Assembly: GCA_947473305.1 (NCBI GenBank)
Contig: CANJCB010000037.1
Span: 1-41,854, forward strand
Length of the DNA: 41,854 nucleotides
DNA from: Rhodospirillales bacterium
Lineage (GTDB): Bacteria > Pseudomonadota > Alphaproteobacteria > ATCC43930 > CGMCC-115725
Direction: 5' to 3'
The notes below the pieces were generated by a model that ran no database searches, was not told the DNA's origin, and saw nothing but the letters and a program-made list of their open reading frames with translations. Position 1 is the stretch's first letter, and each line of letters begins with the position of its first letter. Below, one piece after another: positions 1 to 6,824 of the stretch. A program made the position numbers and the translations under genes.

Positions 1-179
1 AGGCCGGCATCATCGACCCGACCAAGGTTGTCCGTACCGCTCTGCAGGACGCGGCCTCGGTCGCGGGTCTCTTGATCACGACCGAAGCCATGATCGCCGA
101 GAAGCCGGAGCCCAAGGGCGGCATGCCCGCCATGCCCCCGGGCGGCGGCATGGGCGGCATGGGCGGCATGGACTTCTAA
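1..179 (+). CDS. groL: GroEL chaperonin, C-terminal fragment
   Basis: The window opens inside this gene; only the last 58 codons are present, ending in TAA. The fragment contains [18 protein letters not shown] followed by [11 protein letters not shown], the conserved end of the GroEL equatorial domain. It finishes with the Gly-Met-rich tail ([12 protein letters not shown]) that is disordered inside the folding cavity. GroEL is the ATP-driven cytoplasmic folding chamber that works with GroES. groES probably lies upstream, outside the window. A strong hairpin terminator follows. Confidence 0.97.
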   Translation, partial: AGIIDPTKVVRTALQDAASVAGLLITTEAMIAEKPEPKGGMPAMPPGGGMGGMGGMDF

Positions 180-205
180 AGTCCGGTTGCTCGGAAACAA
201 AGGAA

Positions 206-234
206 GGGCCGCGGAGAGATCCGCGGCCCTTTTT
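206..234 (+). terminator. Rho-independent terminator of groL
   Basis: A perfect 10-bp stem (GGGCCGCGGA / TCCGCGGCCC) with a GAGA loop is followed directly by TTTTT. It lies 26 bases after the groL stop and separates groL from the convergent GST gene. Confidence 0.92.
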
Positions 235-267
235 CTTTGCCCCGGCGGTGCCCGATGAGGCCCGCCT

Positions 268-909
268 TTATTCTTTATCCGGCTGCTTCGCCGGCTGGGC
301 CTTGTCGAAGGCGGAGCGTTTCATGCAGGTCCCGAAAATCCGCATGATCGTCGGATAAGGCTTCAGGTCGAAACTCTCGTGTCGCATGGCATTGAAGACC
401 TGGGGCACGAGGCAGATGTCGGCGAGAGTCGGCTCGTCGCCGTGGCAGAAGCGGCCGGCCTGACCGTCGGTCGCCAGGATATGCTCCAAACTGTCGAAGC
501 CTTCCTTGATCCAATGGTTGAACCAGGTCTCGATAGCCGCCTGATCCTGTCCCAGCGGCTTTCGCAGGTAGCGCAGCACTCGGAGATTGTCGATCGGATG
601 GATATCGCAGGCGATGAGTTGCGCCAACCCCCTGACCCGCGCCCGGTCGGCGGGATGGCCGGGAAGAAGCGGCGGGGAAGGATGGGTCTCGTCGAGATAT
701 TCGATAATCGCCAGGGATTGGATGAAAACCTGGTCGTCGTCAACCAGGGCCGGGACCAGCGCCTGCGGATTTAAGGCCAGATAATCGGGCGCTCTTTGCT
801 CGTCGCGGCGCAGGTGGATACTGGCCTGCTCGTAAGCAAGGCCCTTGAGATTGAGTGCGATCCTGACCCGGAACGCCGCCGAAGAGGCAAAAAATCCATA
901 GAGCTTCAT
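268..909 (-). CDS. maiA: Maleylacetoacetate isomerase / zeta-class glutathione S-transferase
   Basis: This 213-aa protein has the usual GST length. An N-terminal thioredoxin-like domain carries the zeta-class signature SSAAFRVRIALNLKG (about residues 8-22) and the glutathione-binding QSLAIIEYLDE stretch. An all-helical C-terminal domain ends with DEPTLADICLVPQ. Family members isomerise maleylacetoacetate to fumarylacetoacetate in tyrosine catabolism, using glutathione. The start is placed at MKLYGFF because GGGGGAGGCG lies 4-5 bases before that ATG; an upstream in-frame Met would add 19 unlikely residues. No other tyrosine-catabolism gene is nearby, so a general GST role is possible. Confidence 0.85.
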   Translation of the reverse strand: MKLYGFFASSAAFRVRIALNLKGLAYEQASIHLRRDEQRAPDYLALNPQALVPALVDDDQVFIQSLAIIEYLDETHPSPPLLPGHPADRARVRGLAQLIACDIHPIDNLRVLRYLRKPLGQDQAAIETWFNHWIKEGFDSLEHILATDGQAGRFCHGDEPTLADICLVPQVFNAMRHESFDLKPYPTIMRIFGTCMKRSAFDKAQPAKQPDKE

Positions 910-995
910 CAAACGCCTCCCCCATCTGCAGGCTGCCAGAGTCGGAGCCTCCGTCGCATCCGTCAAGGTTGCGGAGCTGGCCGTTTCCCTAATCC

Positions 996-1023
996 TTGCC
1001 CCTCACGGTCGCCGTGCTATAAC
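996..1023 (+). promoter_or_regulatory. Probable sigma-70 promoter of aroQ-accBC
   Basis: TTGCCC (996-1001) and TATAAC (1018-1023) are 16 bases apart, and TGC before the -10 makes an extended -10. This predicts a start about 25 bases before the aroQ TTG codon. It is read by eye only. Confidence 0.45.
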
Positions 1024-1055
1024 GCTCGACATTCTAGAGTCGGAGCACCCATCGG

Positions 1056-1514
1056 TTGGCCGATGCGACGATCCTGGTCCTCAACGGACCGAACCTCAAT
1101 CTCCTCGGCGTGCGCGAGCCCGAAACCTATGGACGCGAGACGCTCGCGGATATCGAGGAATTGTGCCTGGAGCGCGCCGCGGCGCTGGGATTGGCAATCG
1201 ATTTTCGCCAGTCGAACCACGAAGGCCAGCTCGTCGACTGGATCCAGGAGGCGCGCCAGACCGCCGATGGGATCGTTCTCAACGCGGGCGCCTATACCCA
1301 TACCTCGATCGCGATCCTCGACGCGCTGCGTTCGGCCGACGTGCCGGTGATCGAGGTGCATCTGTCGAACATCTTCAGGCGCGAAGCCTATCGACACCAT
1401 TCCTATGTCAGCGAGGCGGCGCAGGGCGTGATCTGCGGCTTCGGCAGCCAGGGATATACGCTCGCCCTAGAGGCGATGACGCGGATCCTCGGCCCCCTCG
1501 ACGAGCGCGATTGA
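1056..1514 (+). CDS. aroQ: 3-dehydroquinate dehydratase, type II
   Basis: This 152-aa enzyme is full length for the type II family, which forms cytoplasmic dodecamers and converts 3-dehydroquinate to 3-dehydroshikimate in the shikimate pathway. Family blocks are all present: [17 protein letters not shown] near the N-terminus (with the catalytic Tyr and loop Arg), [35 protein letters not shown] (catalytic His) and [13 protein letters not shown]. The start codon is TTG, with CGGAG about 10 bases upstream. The gene is followed by accB and accC, the common aroQ-accB-accC order of alphaproteobacteria, so cotranscription is likely. Confidence 0.95.
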   Translation: MADATILVLNGPNLNLLGVREPETYGRETLADIEELCLERAAALGLAIDFRQSNHEGQLVDWIQEARQTADGIVLNAGAYTHTSIAILDALRSADVPVIEVHLSNIFRREAYRHHSYVSEAAQGVICGFGSQGYTLALEAMTRILGPLDERD

Positions 1515-1531
1515 CGGAGACTGAACCCCGC

Positions 1532-1987
1532 ATGGCCACTTCAAACGACTTCACCGTGAATCCCGAACTGGTGCGCACGCTTGCCACGCTGCTCGACGAG
1601 ACGAGCCTTACGGAGATCGAATATTCGGTCGGTGAGAGCCGTATCCGAGTCGTCCGCAGCGCGGCCCCCACAACGACCGTTGCGATGGCAGCAGCCCCTG
1701 TCGCCGCCGCTCCGGCGGTCGCAGCCGTACCGGCCGGAGTGACGCCCGATCACCCCGGCGCGGTGAAGTCGCCGATGGTCGGTACCGCCTATCTCTCGCC
1801 CCAGCCTAGCCATCCGACCTATGTGAAGGTCGGCGACCGCATCGCCGAGGGTCAGGTCCTGATGATCATCGAGGCCATGAAGGTCATGAATCAGATCCGC
1901 GCGCCCCGGGGCGGACAGGTCCGCGAGATCCTGGTCAGCGACGGCGTACCGGTCGAGTTCGGCCAAGTGCTGATGGTCCTGGAATAG
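1532..1987 (+). CDS. accB: Biotin carboxyl carrier protein of acetyl-CoA carboxylase
   Basis: This 151-aa carrier shuttles CO2 on a biotinyl-lysine between biotin carboxylase and the carboxyltransferase in the first step of fatty-acid synthesis. An N-terminal dimerisation region (FTVNPELVRTLATLLDET, then EIEYSVGESRIRVVR) is followed by an Ala/Pro/Val-rich linker (about 50-75). The lipoyl/biotinyl domain carries EAMKVMN, whose Lys is the biotinylation site. The start at 1532 gives the normal N-terminus and has TGACGGAG about 10 bases upstream. It lies 17 bases after aroQ and 13 bases before accC. Confidence 0.96.
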   Translation: MATSNDFTVNPELVRTLATLLDETSLTEIEYSVGESRIRVVRSAAPTTTVAMAAAPVAAAPAVAAVPAGVTPDHPGAVKSPMVGTAYLSPQPSHPTYVKVGDRIAEGQVLMIIEAMKVMNQIRAPRGGQVREILVSDGVPVEFGQVLMVLE

Positions 1988-2000
1988 GGCGGGCCTTCCC

Positions 2001-3344
2001 TTGTTCGAGAAGGTACTCATCGCCAACCGCGGCGAAATCGCGCTCCGGATCCACCGCGCCTGCCGCGAGATGGGGATCAAGACGGTCGCCGTTCATTCGA
2101 CCGCCGACGAGAGCGCCATGCATGTGCGGCTCGCGGACGAGAGCGTCTGCATCGGCCCGCCCGCCGCGCGCGACAGCTATCTCAATATTCCGGCGATCCT
2201 GTCGGCCGCCCATATCACCGGCGCCGACGCGATCCATCCGGGCCTGGGCTTTTTGGCCGAAAACGCGCCCTTCGCCGAGATGGTGGAGGAGCACGGCATC
2301 ACCTTCATCGGCCCGACGCCCGAGCACATCCGGCTGATGGGCGACAAGGTGGCCGCCAAGCGCGCGGCCATCGAACTCGGCATCCCGGTGGTACCCGGCT
2401 CCGACGGCACCGTCGAAACCGTGGAGGCGGCCATCGAGGCCGGCCGACAGGTCGGCTATCCGATGCTGGTCAAGGCGGCCGGCGGCGGCGGCGGCAAGGG
2501 CATGCGTGTCGCCCGCGACGAGGCCGAGCTGAAGGAAGCCGTGCCTGCCGCCCAGAACGAGGCCAAGGCCTTCTTCAACAACGGCGAGGTCTATCTGGAA
2601 CGCTATCTCGACAGGCCCCGGCATATCGAGATGCAGATCCTGGCGGACGGCCAGGGCGGCGTGATCCATCTCGGCGAGCGCGACTGCTCCCTGCAACGGT
2701 CACATCAGAAGATCCTTGAGGAAACTCCCTCGCCGGGCCTCAACGCGACCCAGAGGGCGAAGATTTCCAAGATCGCCACGGATGCGATGAGGAAGCTCGG
2801 CTACAAAAGCGCCGGGACCATCGAATTCCTGTTCCAGGACGGGGAATTCTTCTTCATCGAGATGAACACCCGTATCCAGGTCGAGCATCCGATCTCGGAG
2901 ATGATCAGCGGCGTGGACCTGGTGCGGGAGCAGATCCGCATAGCCTCCGGCGCCCCCCTGGGATACCGCCAGGAGGATATCGAGCTTTCCGGCCACGCCA
3001 TCGAGTGCCGCATCAATGCGGAGCATCCGGAAACCTTCCGGCCCTCGCCCGGCAAGGTCACGAGCTATCTGGCACCCGGCGGCCTCGGCGTCCGCACCGA
3101 CAGCGCGCTCTATCAGAACTATGTGGTTCCGCCTCATTACGACAGCCTCGTTTCGAAGCTGATCGTCCATGGCCGGACCCGCAACGAAGCCTTGATGCGC
3201 ATGCGCCGCGCGCTCGAGGAATATGTCATCTCCGGGATCGACACGACGATCCCGCTTCACCAGAAGCTCCTGGGCTCGCCGGATTTTCTCAATGGCGACT
3301 ACGACATCCATTGGCTCGAAAGGTTCATGGGGCTCAAGACATAA
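2001..3344 (+). CDS. accC: Acetyl-CoA carboxylase, biotin carboxylase subunit
   Basis: At 447 aa this is the usual length of AccC, the ATP-grasp enzyme that carboxylates the biotin of AccB using bicarbonate. Visible blocks are FEKVLIANRGEIALRI at the N-terminus, the glycine-rich ATP loop AAGGGGGKGMRVA, ERDCSLQRSHQKILEE, FIEMNTRIQVEHPISE (metal and catalytic region), and GHAIECRINAEHPETF at the start of the C-terminal domain. The start codon is TTG with only a weak GGGCGGG upstream, so translational coupling to accB (13-base gap) is likely. Confidence 0.96.
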   Translation: MFEKVLIANRGEIALRIHRACREMGIKTVAVHSTADESAMHVRLADESVCIGPPAARDSYLNIPAILSAAHITGADAIHPGLGFLAENAPFAEMVEEHGITFIGPTPEHIRLMGDKVAAKRAAIELGIPVVPGSDGTVETVEAAIEAGRQVGYPMLVKAAGGGGGKGMRVARDEAELKEAVPAAQNEAKAFFNNGEVYLERYLDRPRHIEMQILADGQGGVIHLGERDCSLQRSHQKILEETPSPGLNATQRAKISKIATDAMRKLGYKSAGTIEFLFQDGEFFFIEMNTRIQVEHPISEMISGVDLVREQIRIASGAPLGYRQEDIELSGHAIECRINAEHPETFRPSPGKVTSYLAPGGLGVRTDSALYQNYVVPPHYDSLVSKLIVHGRTRNEALMRMRRALEEYVISGIDTTIPLHQKLLGSPDFLNGDYDIHWLERFMGLKT

Positions 3345-3351
3345 GGCTCGG

Positions 3352-3999
3352 ATGTTCGCGCTGACGCCAGACCTTCTGCTCCGCGCCTATGCGGTCGGGA
3401 TTTTCCCGATGGCCGAATCGGCCGAGGACGCCGAGGTTTTCTGGGTCGATCCCGAACAGCGCGGCATCCTGCCTCTGGACGGCTTCCACCTGCCGCGACG
3501 GCTGAAACGCACCCTCCGCTCGGGCTTCTTCGAAATCCGCTGCGACACCGCTTTCGAGGAAGTCGTCCGAGCCTGCGCAGAGTCGACCGAGGATCGCCCG
3601 AAAACCTGGATCAACGACGAGATTGTCCGGCTTTATCTCGCGCTGTTCCGGCGGGGCTGCGCCCATAGCGTCGAGGCCTGGCGTGGAAACGAACTCCTCG
3701 GAGGCCTCTATGGCGTGCGGCTTCGGGCCGCTTTCTTCGGGGAGAGCATGTTCAGCCGCACCACCGACGCCAGCAAGGTGGCGCTCGCTCATCTGGTCGC
3801 GCGCCTGAAGCTGGGAGGTTTCCGGCTCCTCGACACGCAATTCGTGACGAGCCATCTGGAGCAATTCGGAGCCGTGGAAATCAGCCGCTCCGACTATCAC
3901 GCGCGGCTGACGGAAGCGCTAACCGCCGATGCTCATTTCCCGGCGGATTTCGGAGGCGATGCGCTCTCGGTTTTGCAGTCGAGCACATTGACGTCGTAG
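3352..3999 (+). CDS. aat: Leucyl/phenylalanyl-tRNA--protein transferase
   Basis: This 215-aa enzyme moves Leu or Phe from aminoacyl-tRNA onto proteins with N-terminal Lys or Arg, creating N-degrons read by ClpS-ClpAP. Family features are LLLRAYAVGIFPMAE near the N-terminus, FWVDPEQRGILPLDGFHLPRRL, the GGLYGVRLRAAFFGESMFSR core and LLDTQFVTSHLEQFGAVEI. ATG 3352 gives the standard FALTPDLLLRAY start and is 7 bases after accC. Its last 67 bases overlap the end of the convergent DUF2155 gene. clpS and clpA lie 14-17 kb downstream. Confidence 0.95.
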   Translation: MFALTPDLLLRAYAVGIFPMAESAEDAEVFWVDPEQRGILPLDGFHLPRRLKRTLRSGFFEIRCDTAFEEVVRACAESTEDRPKTWINDEIVRLYLALFRRGCAHSVEAWRGNELLGGLYGVRLRAAFFGESMFSRTTDASKVALAHLVARLKLGGFRLLDTQFVTSHLEQFGAVEISRSDYHARLTEALTADAHFPADFGGDALSVLQSSTLTS

Positions 4000-4331
4000 A
4001 TCGGATCTTCGAGCGCCGAAAGCGCAGGGCTCGATGCGAACATCCAGCCGCTGAAGACCCGCTTCGTCTCGACCTTTTCTCCACCGGGCCTGACCTCGTC
4101 GATCTGGAGGAAAGCGGTGGTTTCCGGCGGTTCCTCCGGCGGACGTTTCACGCAGGCCTTCACGGTGATGACGAGCGTTCCGAAGCGCACGCTTTTGTCC
4201 ACCGGCGCCTCGAATTTGGAAATCCGCGCGGTTGTCTTGTCGAGCCCCTGGAGGATGGCGGTCACCGGCTCCGCAGCGACAACCGGGGTCGCGCAGGCAA
4301 TCAGCAGCGCGGTGGCGAGATAGGCTCTCAT
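3933..4331 (-). CDS. DUF2155 secreted protein
   Basis: This 132-aa protein has a signal peptide (MRAYLATALLIACATPVVAAE) and a DUF2155-type body: AILQGLDKTTARISKFE, FGTLVITVKACVKRPPEEPPE, FLQIDE and RVFSGWMFASSPALSALEDPIYDVNVLDC, with two Cys that could form a disulfide. The family is typical of alphaproteobacteria and has no established function. The start at 4331 overlaps the stop of the upstream 75-aa gene in an ATGA junction, so the two are translationally coupled. Its 3' end overlaps aat by 67 bases on the opposite strand. Confidence 0.85.
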   Translation of the reverse strand: MRAYLATALLIACATPVVAAEPVTAILQGLDKTTARISKFEAPVDKSVRFGTLVITVKACVKRPPEEPPETTAFLQIDEVRPGGEKVETKRVFSGWMFASSPALSALEDPIYDVNVLDCKTESASPPKSAGK

Positions 4332-4555
4332 TTTTTCGATCCGTAAGGATTCACCAGACTCTCCGCCAGCGACCGCATCACTTGGCGGAACTGCCTCTCG
4401 TCGCATCCCATGAGCACGGCATCCTCCAGCGCGTCCTGCGCCATCTGACGTAGCTCGACGAGGTTCTCGTTCAAGACTTTGATCTTTTCAAGGCAGGAGA
4501 CTTTCTCGCCCTCAGGCGTCAGCCATACCGGGATGTCAAAGTCCGCATCGGCCAT
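4328..4555 (-). CDS. Conserved-looking 75-aa protein of unknown function
   Basis: I do not recognise a named family. The protein is small, acidic and probably helical (KVLNENLVELRQMAQDALED), with Cys at about residues 21 and 51, and no signal peptide or membrane segment. It is probably real: it lies 13 bases after mlaD on the same strand, and its stop overlaps the DUF2155 start as ATGA. The cluster runs NDUFA12 - mlaD - this gene - DUF2155. The repeated EDAVLMGCDERQFRQVMRSL segment could be a protein-protein interface, but that is only inference. Confidence 0.7.
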   Translation of the reverse strand: MADADFDIPVWLTPEGEKVSCLEKIKVLNENLVELRQMAQDALEDAVLMGCDERQFRQVMRSLAESLVNPYGSKK

Positions 4556-4568
4556 GATGGCACCTCGG

Positions 4569-5051
4569 TCACTTGGCGGGAGCAGCGTCCCCGGATCCCT
4601 CTTTCTTCGGGCCGCCGAGGCCGAAGAGATATTGCCCGATGAGCGCTTCGAGACTCATGGAAGGCGTGGTCTGGCCGATCTGGCCACCCGCCGGAATGGT
4701 CTCGCTGGCACCACCGGGATCGAGCGCCATGTATTTGTCGCCCAGGAGCCCGCTCGATGCGATCGAGGCGACGGTATCCTTGGGCAGCTTGATCGTGGGG
4801 TCGATGCTCATGCGCACGATCGCGTCGAAGGTCTTGGGATCGAGCGTCTGTCCGATGATCGTGCCGACCTTAATGCCGCTGATCCGGACATCGCCGCCGT
4901 CACGGATGCCGTCGACGCGGCCGAAGCGGGCGCTGACCTCATAGCCGCCGGTGGCGCGAACCTGGGTGGTCGAATAGGCGAAAAACAGGAAGACCGCGGC
5001 GACCACCAGCACGACGGCGCCCATAACGGTTTCCACGGCGTTGCGTTTCAT
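4569..5051 (-). CDS. mlaD: Outer-membrane lipid asymmetry protein MlaD (MCE domain)
   Basis: This 160-aa protein has one N-terminal membrane anchor (about 7-26, VMGAVVLVVAAVFLFFAYST) followed by a single MCE domain: GYEVSARFGRVDGIRDGGDVRISGIKVGTI and SGLLGDKYMALDPGG. MlaD forms a periplasm-facing hexameric ring in the inner-membrane MlaFEDB phospholipid transporter. The C-terminal tail is Gly/Lys-rich. Other mla genes are not in the window; in this class mlaD is often separated from mlaEF, next to an NDUFA12 gene as here. Confidence 0.9.
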   Translation of the reverse strand: MKRNAVETVMGAVVLVVAAVFLFFAYSTTQVRATGGYEVSARFGRVDGIRDGGDVRISGIKVGTIIGQTLDPKTFDAIVRMSIDPTIKLPKDTVASIASSGLLGDKYMALDPGGASETIPAGGQIGQTTPSMSLEALIGQYLFGLGGPKKEGSGDAAPAK

Positions 5052-5085
5052 GATTCCTCGAAGCTCTCGTAAGTTCGCGGGTCGC

Positions 5086-5460
5086 CTATTCCGGCTTCCA
5101 GGCCTCGTAGTCGCCCGTGGCGGGCGAACGATGGCCGCCGAGCAGCACCGATCCCGGCGGCCTATAGGCCTGGGCGGTCCCAGTCAGGTTCGGCTGATGC
5201 TCTTTCTGCCAGGCATGGCGGGGACGGTTGGCGCTCGGAATCTCGTTGGAGGTGTAGTGAAGCCAGCCATGCCATTCCGGCGGCACGCGGGAGGCCTCGA
5301 CCTCGCCGTTATAAAGCACCCAGCGGCGCTCGCGGCTGTAGAGTCCTCCGCCCTTCTCGATCGGCCGGTTGCCCTTCTCGCGGTAATAGCGATTGCCGAA
5401 CTGGTCCGTTCCGGCGAGTTCGCCTTTCAGCCAAGTGTACAATCGTGTGCCGATGCTCAT
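5086..5460 (-). CDS. NDUFA12-family NADH:ubiquinone oxidoreductase accessory protein
   Basis: This 124-aa protein matches the bacterial NDUFA12 (complex I B17.2) family: GTDQFGNRYYREKG near residue 17, then RRWVLYNGEVEASRVPPEWH and GWLHYTSNEIP, and a Pro-rich C-terminus. In mitochondria and alphaproteobacteria it is an accessory subunit at the matrix-side arm of complex I. The family also includes the assembly factor NDUFAF2, so an assembly role is possible. It lies 34 bases upstream of mlaD on the same strand. Confidence 0.9.
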   Translation of the reverse strand: MSIGTRLYTWLKGELAGTDQFGNRYYREKGNRPIEKGGGLYSRERRWVLYNGEVEASRVPPEWHGWLHYTSNEIPSANRPRHAWQKEHQPNLTGTAQAYRPPGSVLLGGHRSPATGDYEAWKPE

Positions 5461-5522
5461 CGCCGCCCGCTGTCCTTAAGGCTCTTTAAGAATGGCGCGG
5501 ACTATCGCATTGGCCGGTCCCC

Positions 5523-5551
5523 TTGACAAGCAAGGACCCGATCGCCGATGG
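5523..5551 (+). promoter_or_regulatory. Candidate promoter of a short transcript
   Basis: A perfect TTGACA (5523-5528) lies in the intergenic region between the divergent NDUFA12 and DapA-family genes. At 17 bases the -10 would be CGATGG, which is poor. A terminator-like hairpin lies about 110 bases downstream. It could serve a small RNA, a leader peptide or the DapA-family gene. Confidence 0.3.
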
Positions 5552-5558
5552 TGCGGCC

Positions 5559-5636
5559 ATGATCCTCAACCGCCGCCATAACGCGCAGGTTAAATGGGCG
5601 CCCATGCCGGGGCCCGAGGATCGTCGCGCGCGTTAA
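5559..5636 (+). CDS. Possible 25-aa leader or small peptide
   Basis: ATG 5559 opens a 25-codon reading frame (MILNRRHNAQVKWAPMPG, then PEDRRAR) ending in TAA between a TTGACA element and a hairpin terminator. No clear ribosome binding site is present and the peptide has no recognised relatives. It may be chance; it is listed because the promoter-ORF-terminator order is that of a leader peptide or dual-function sRNA. Confidence 0.15.
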   Translation: MILNRRHNAQVKWAPMPGPEDRRAR

Positions 5637-5662
5637 GCCTTAAAGCGTCAGAAGATCGATCG

Positions 5663-5691
5663 GACCCCGCCGGTATCGGACGGGGTCTTTT
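5663..5691 (+). terminator. Hairpin terminator or attenuator before the DapA-family gene
   Basis: A 7-bp stem (GACCCCG / CGGGGTC) is extended by an inner CCG/CGG pairing and followed by TTTT. It lies 37 bases before the start codon at 5728 and has no annotated gene ending before it, so it ends either a short transcript or an attenuated leader. Confidence 0.6.
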
Positions 5692-5727
5692 CATATCCCG
5701 TCTCCGGCCTTGCACCAGGAGAGGGAC

Positions 5728-6624
5728 ATGGAAAGCGAACAACCCCCGATAGGCGGCCTTTGGCTCCCGCTCGTCACCCCGTTCCGGGACGGAGCGCTCG
5801 ACGAAGTCTCGCTCCGCCGGCTCGTCGCGCATTTCGCTGAGGAGCCGATCGACGGGCTTATCCTGGGCGCGACCACGGGCGAAGGCCTGACACTCGACGA
5901 GGAGGAGTTGGAAATCCTCGTCGCCATTACCGCCGAAGAAGTGGCGAAGACGAGTCGGCGCCTGCCGCTTTACCTCGGGCTTTCGGGCAGCGACACCCGC
6001 AAGGGGGTGAAGGCGCTCGCCCGTACGCAATCCTGGGCGCTCGACGGCTATCTCATCGCCTCGCCCTATTACACCCGGCCGAGCCAGCTTGGCCTGTTGC
6101 GGCACTTCTCGGCTTTGGCCGAGGGAACTGACCGGCCCATCGTGCTCTACAACATCCCCTATCGGACCGGCGTCAACATCGATAACGAGACGATCCTGCA
6201 GCTCGCCCGGCGGGAGAACATCGTCGGGATCAAGGATTGCTGCGCCGATGCCGCGCAATCCTTCGATCTCCTGCGGCGGCGGCCTTCCGGCTTCGGGGTT
6301 CTGACCGGGGAGGATGCGCTGTTCTATGGCGCGCTGACCCAGGGGGCCGATGGCGGCATCTGTGCCTCGGCCCATATCCAGACCGGCGCCTTCGCCACCG
6401 TCCGGCAGCAACTCCTGGCGGGGGATCAGCGGACGGCGCTCGACGCCTGGCACGCCATTGCCGATCTGCCCCGCCTGCTTTTTTCGGAACCGAGTCCCGC
6501 ACCGATCAAGCATTGGTTGTGGCGCACGGGCCTGATCGATCGGCCGGAAGTCAGGCTTCCCATGACACCGGTGAGTGTCGAACTCGCAGCGCGCCTCGAT
6601 CGCGAGATCGGCCGGCTACGCTAG
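5728..6624 (+). CDS. dapA: DapA-family lyase (4-hydroxy-tetrahydrodipicolinate synthase-like)
   Basis: This 298-aa TIM-barrel protein has the family's residues: GATTGEG (about 48-53, pyruvate carboxylate binding), YNIPYRTG with Tyr141 and Arg146, and GIKDCC with the Schiff-base Lys169. DapA condenses pyruvate with aspartate semialdehyde in lysine and diaminopimelate synthesis. The start is supported by AGGAGAGGG about 6 bases upstream. In many alphaproteobacteria the main dapA is followed by smpB. Here it stands alone before nrdJ, so it may be a paralogue acting on another 2-oxo acid; the specificity is less certain than the fold. Confidence 0.82.
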   Translation: MESEQPPIGGLWLPLVTPFRDGALDEVSLRRLVAHFAEEPIDGLILGATTGEGLTLDEEELEILVAITAEEVAKTSRRLPLYLGLSGSDTRKGVKALARTQSWALDGYLIASPYYTRPSQLGLLRHFSALAEGTDRPIVLYNIPYRTGVNIDNETILQLARRENIVGIKDCCADAAQSFDLLRRRPSGFGVLTGEDALFYGALTQGADGGICASAHIQTGAFATVRQQLLAGDQRTALDAWHAIADLPRLLFSEPSPAPIKHWLWRTGLIDRPEVRLPMTPVSVELAARLDREIGRLR

Positions 6625-6712
6625 CCACCCCATAGGCTCTCTCTCACCGAATCGACATCTAGCGGCTGCTTCCGAGAGAGTCCTACAAAATGTAGCAAAT
6701 AGTTTTTTGCAT

Positions 6713-6759
6713 CGGCCAGATTTTGTGGCACGCTTGTGACTCGCCACTAGATCTGGCGG
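6713..6759 (+). promoter_or_regulatory. Probable pair of NrdR boxes before nrdJ
   Basis: Two inverted copies of GCCAC[T/A]A[G/A]ATCTGG (6716-6729 and 6743-6756) match 12 of 14 bases. Aligned to the NrdR box ACACwATATaTwGTGT, the 16-bp sites are centred at 6720.5 and 6751.5, 31 bp or three helical turns apart, as in known NrdR box pairs. NrdR is the nucleotide-sensing repressor of ribonucleotide reductase genes. Nearby are a perfect CTACA-AAA-TGTAG repeat (6683-6695) and three GANTC sites (6649, 6678, 6738). Confidence 0.55.
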
Positions 6760-6824
6760 GTCCGGAAAGGATCGCGCGGGGACAGATCGGGCGCGGATAG
6801 GGACGTCGAGAGACGGGGGAAGAG

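Noticed and set aside
6625..6824. Cobalamin riboswitch before nrdJ
   Set aside because: There is no AGCCAGGAGACCTGCC-like B12 box on either strand, although GCCACTAG resembles part of one; the symmetry fits NrdR boxes better.
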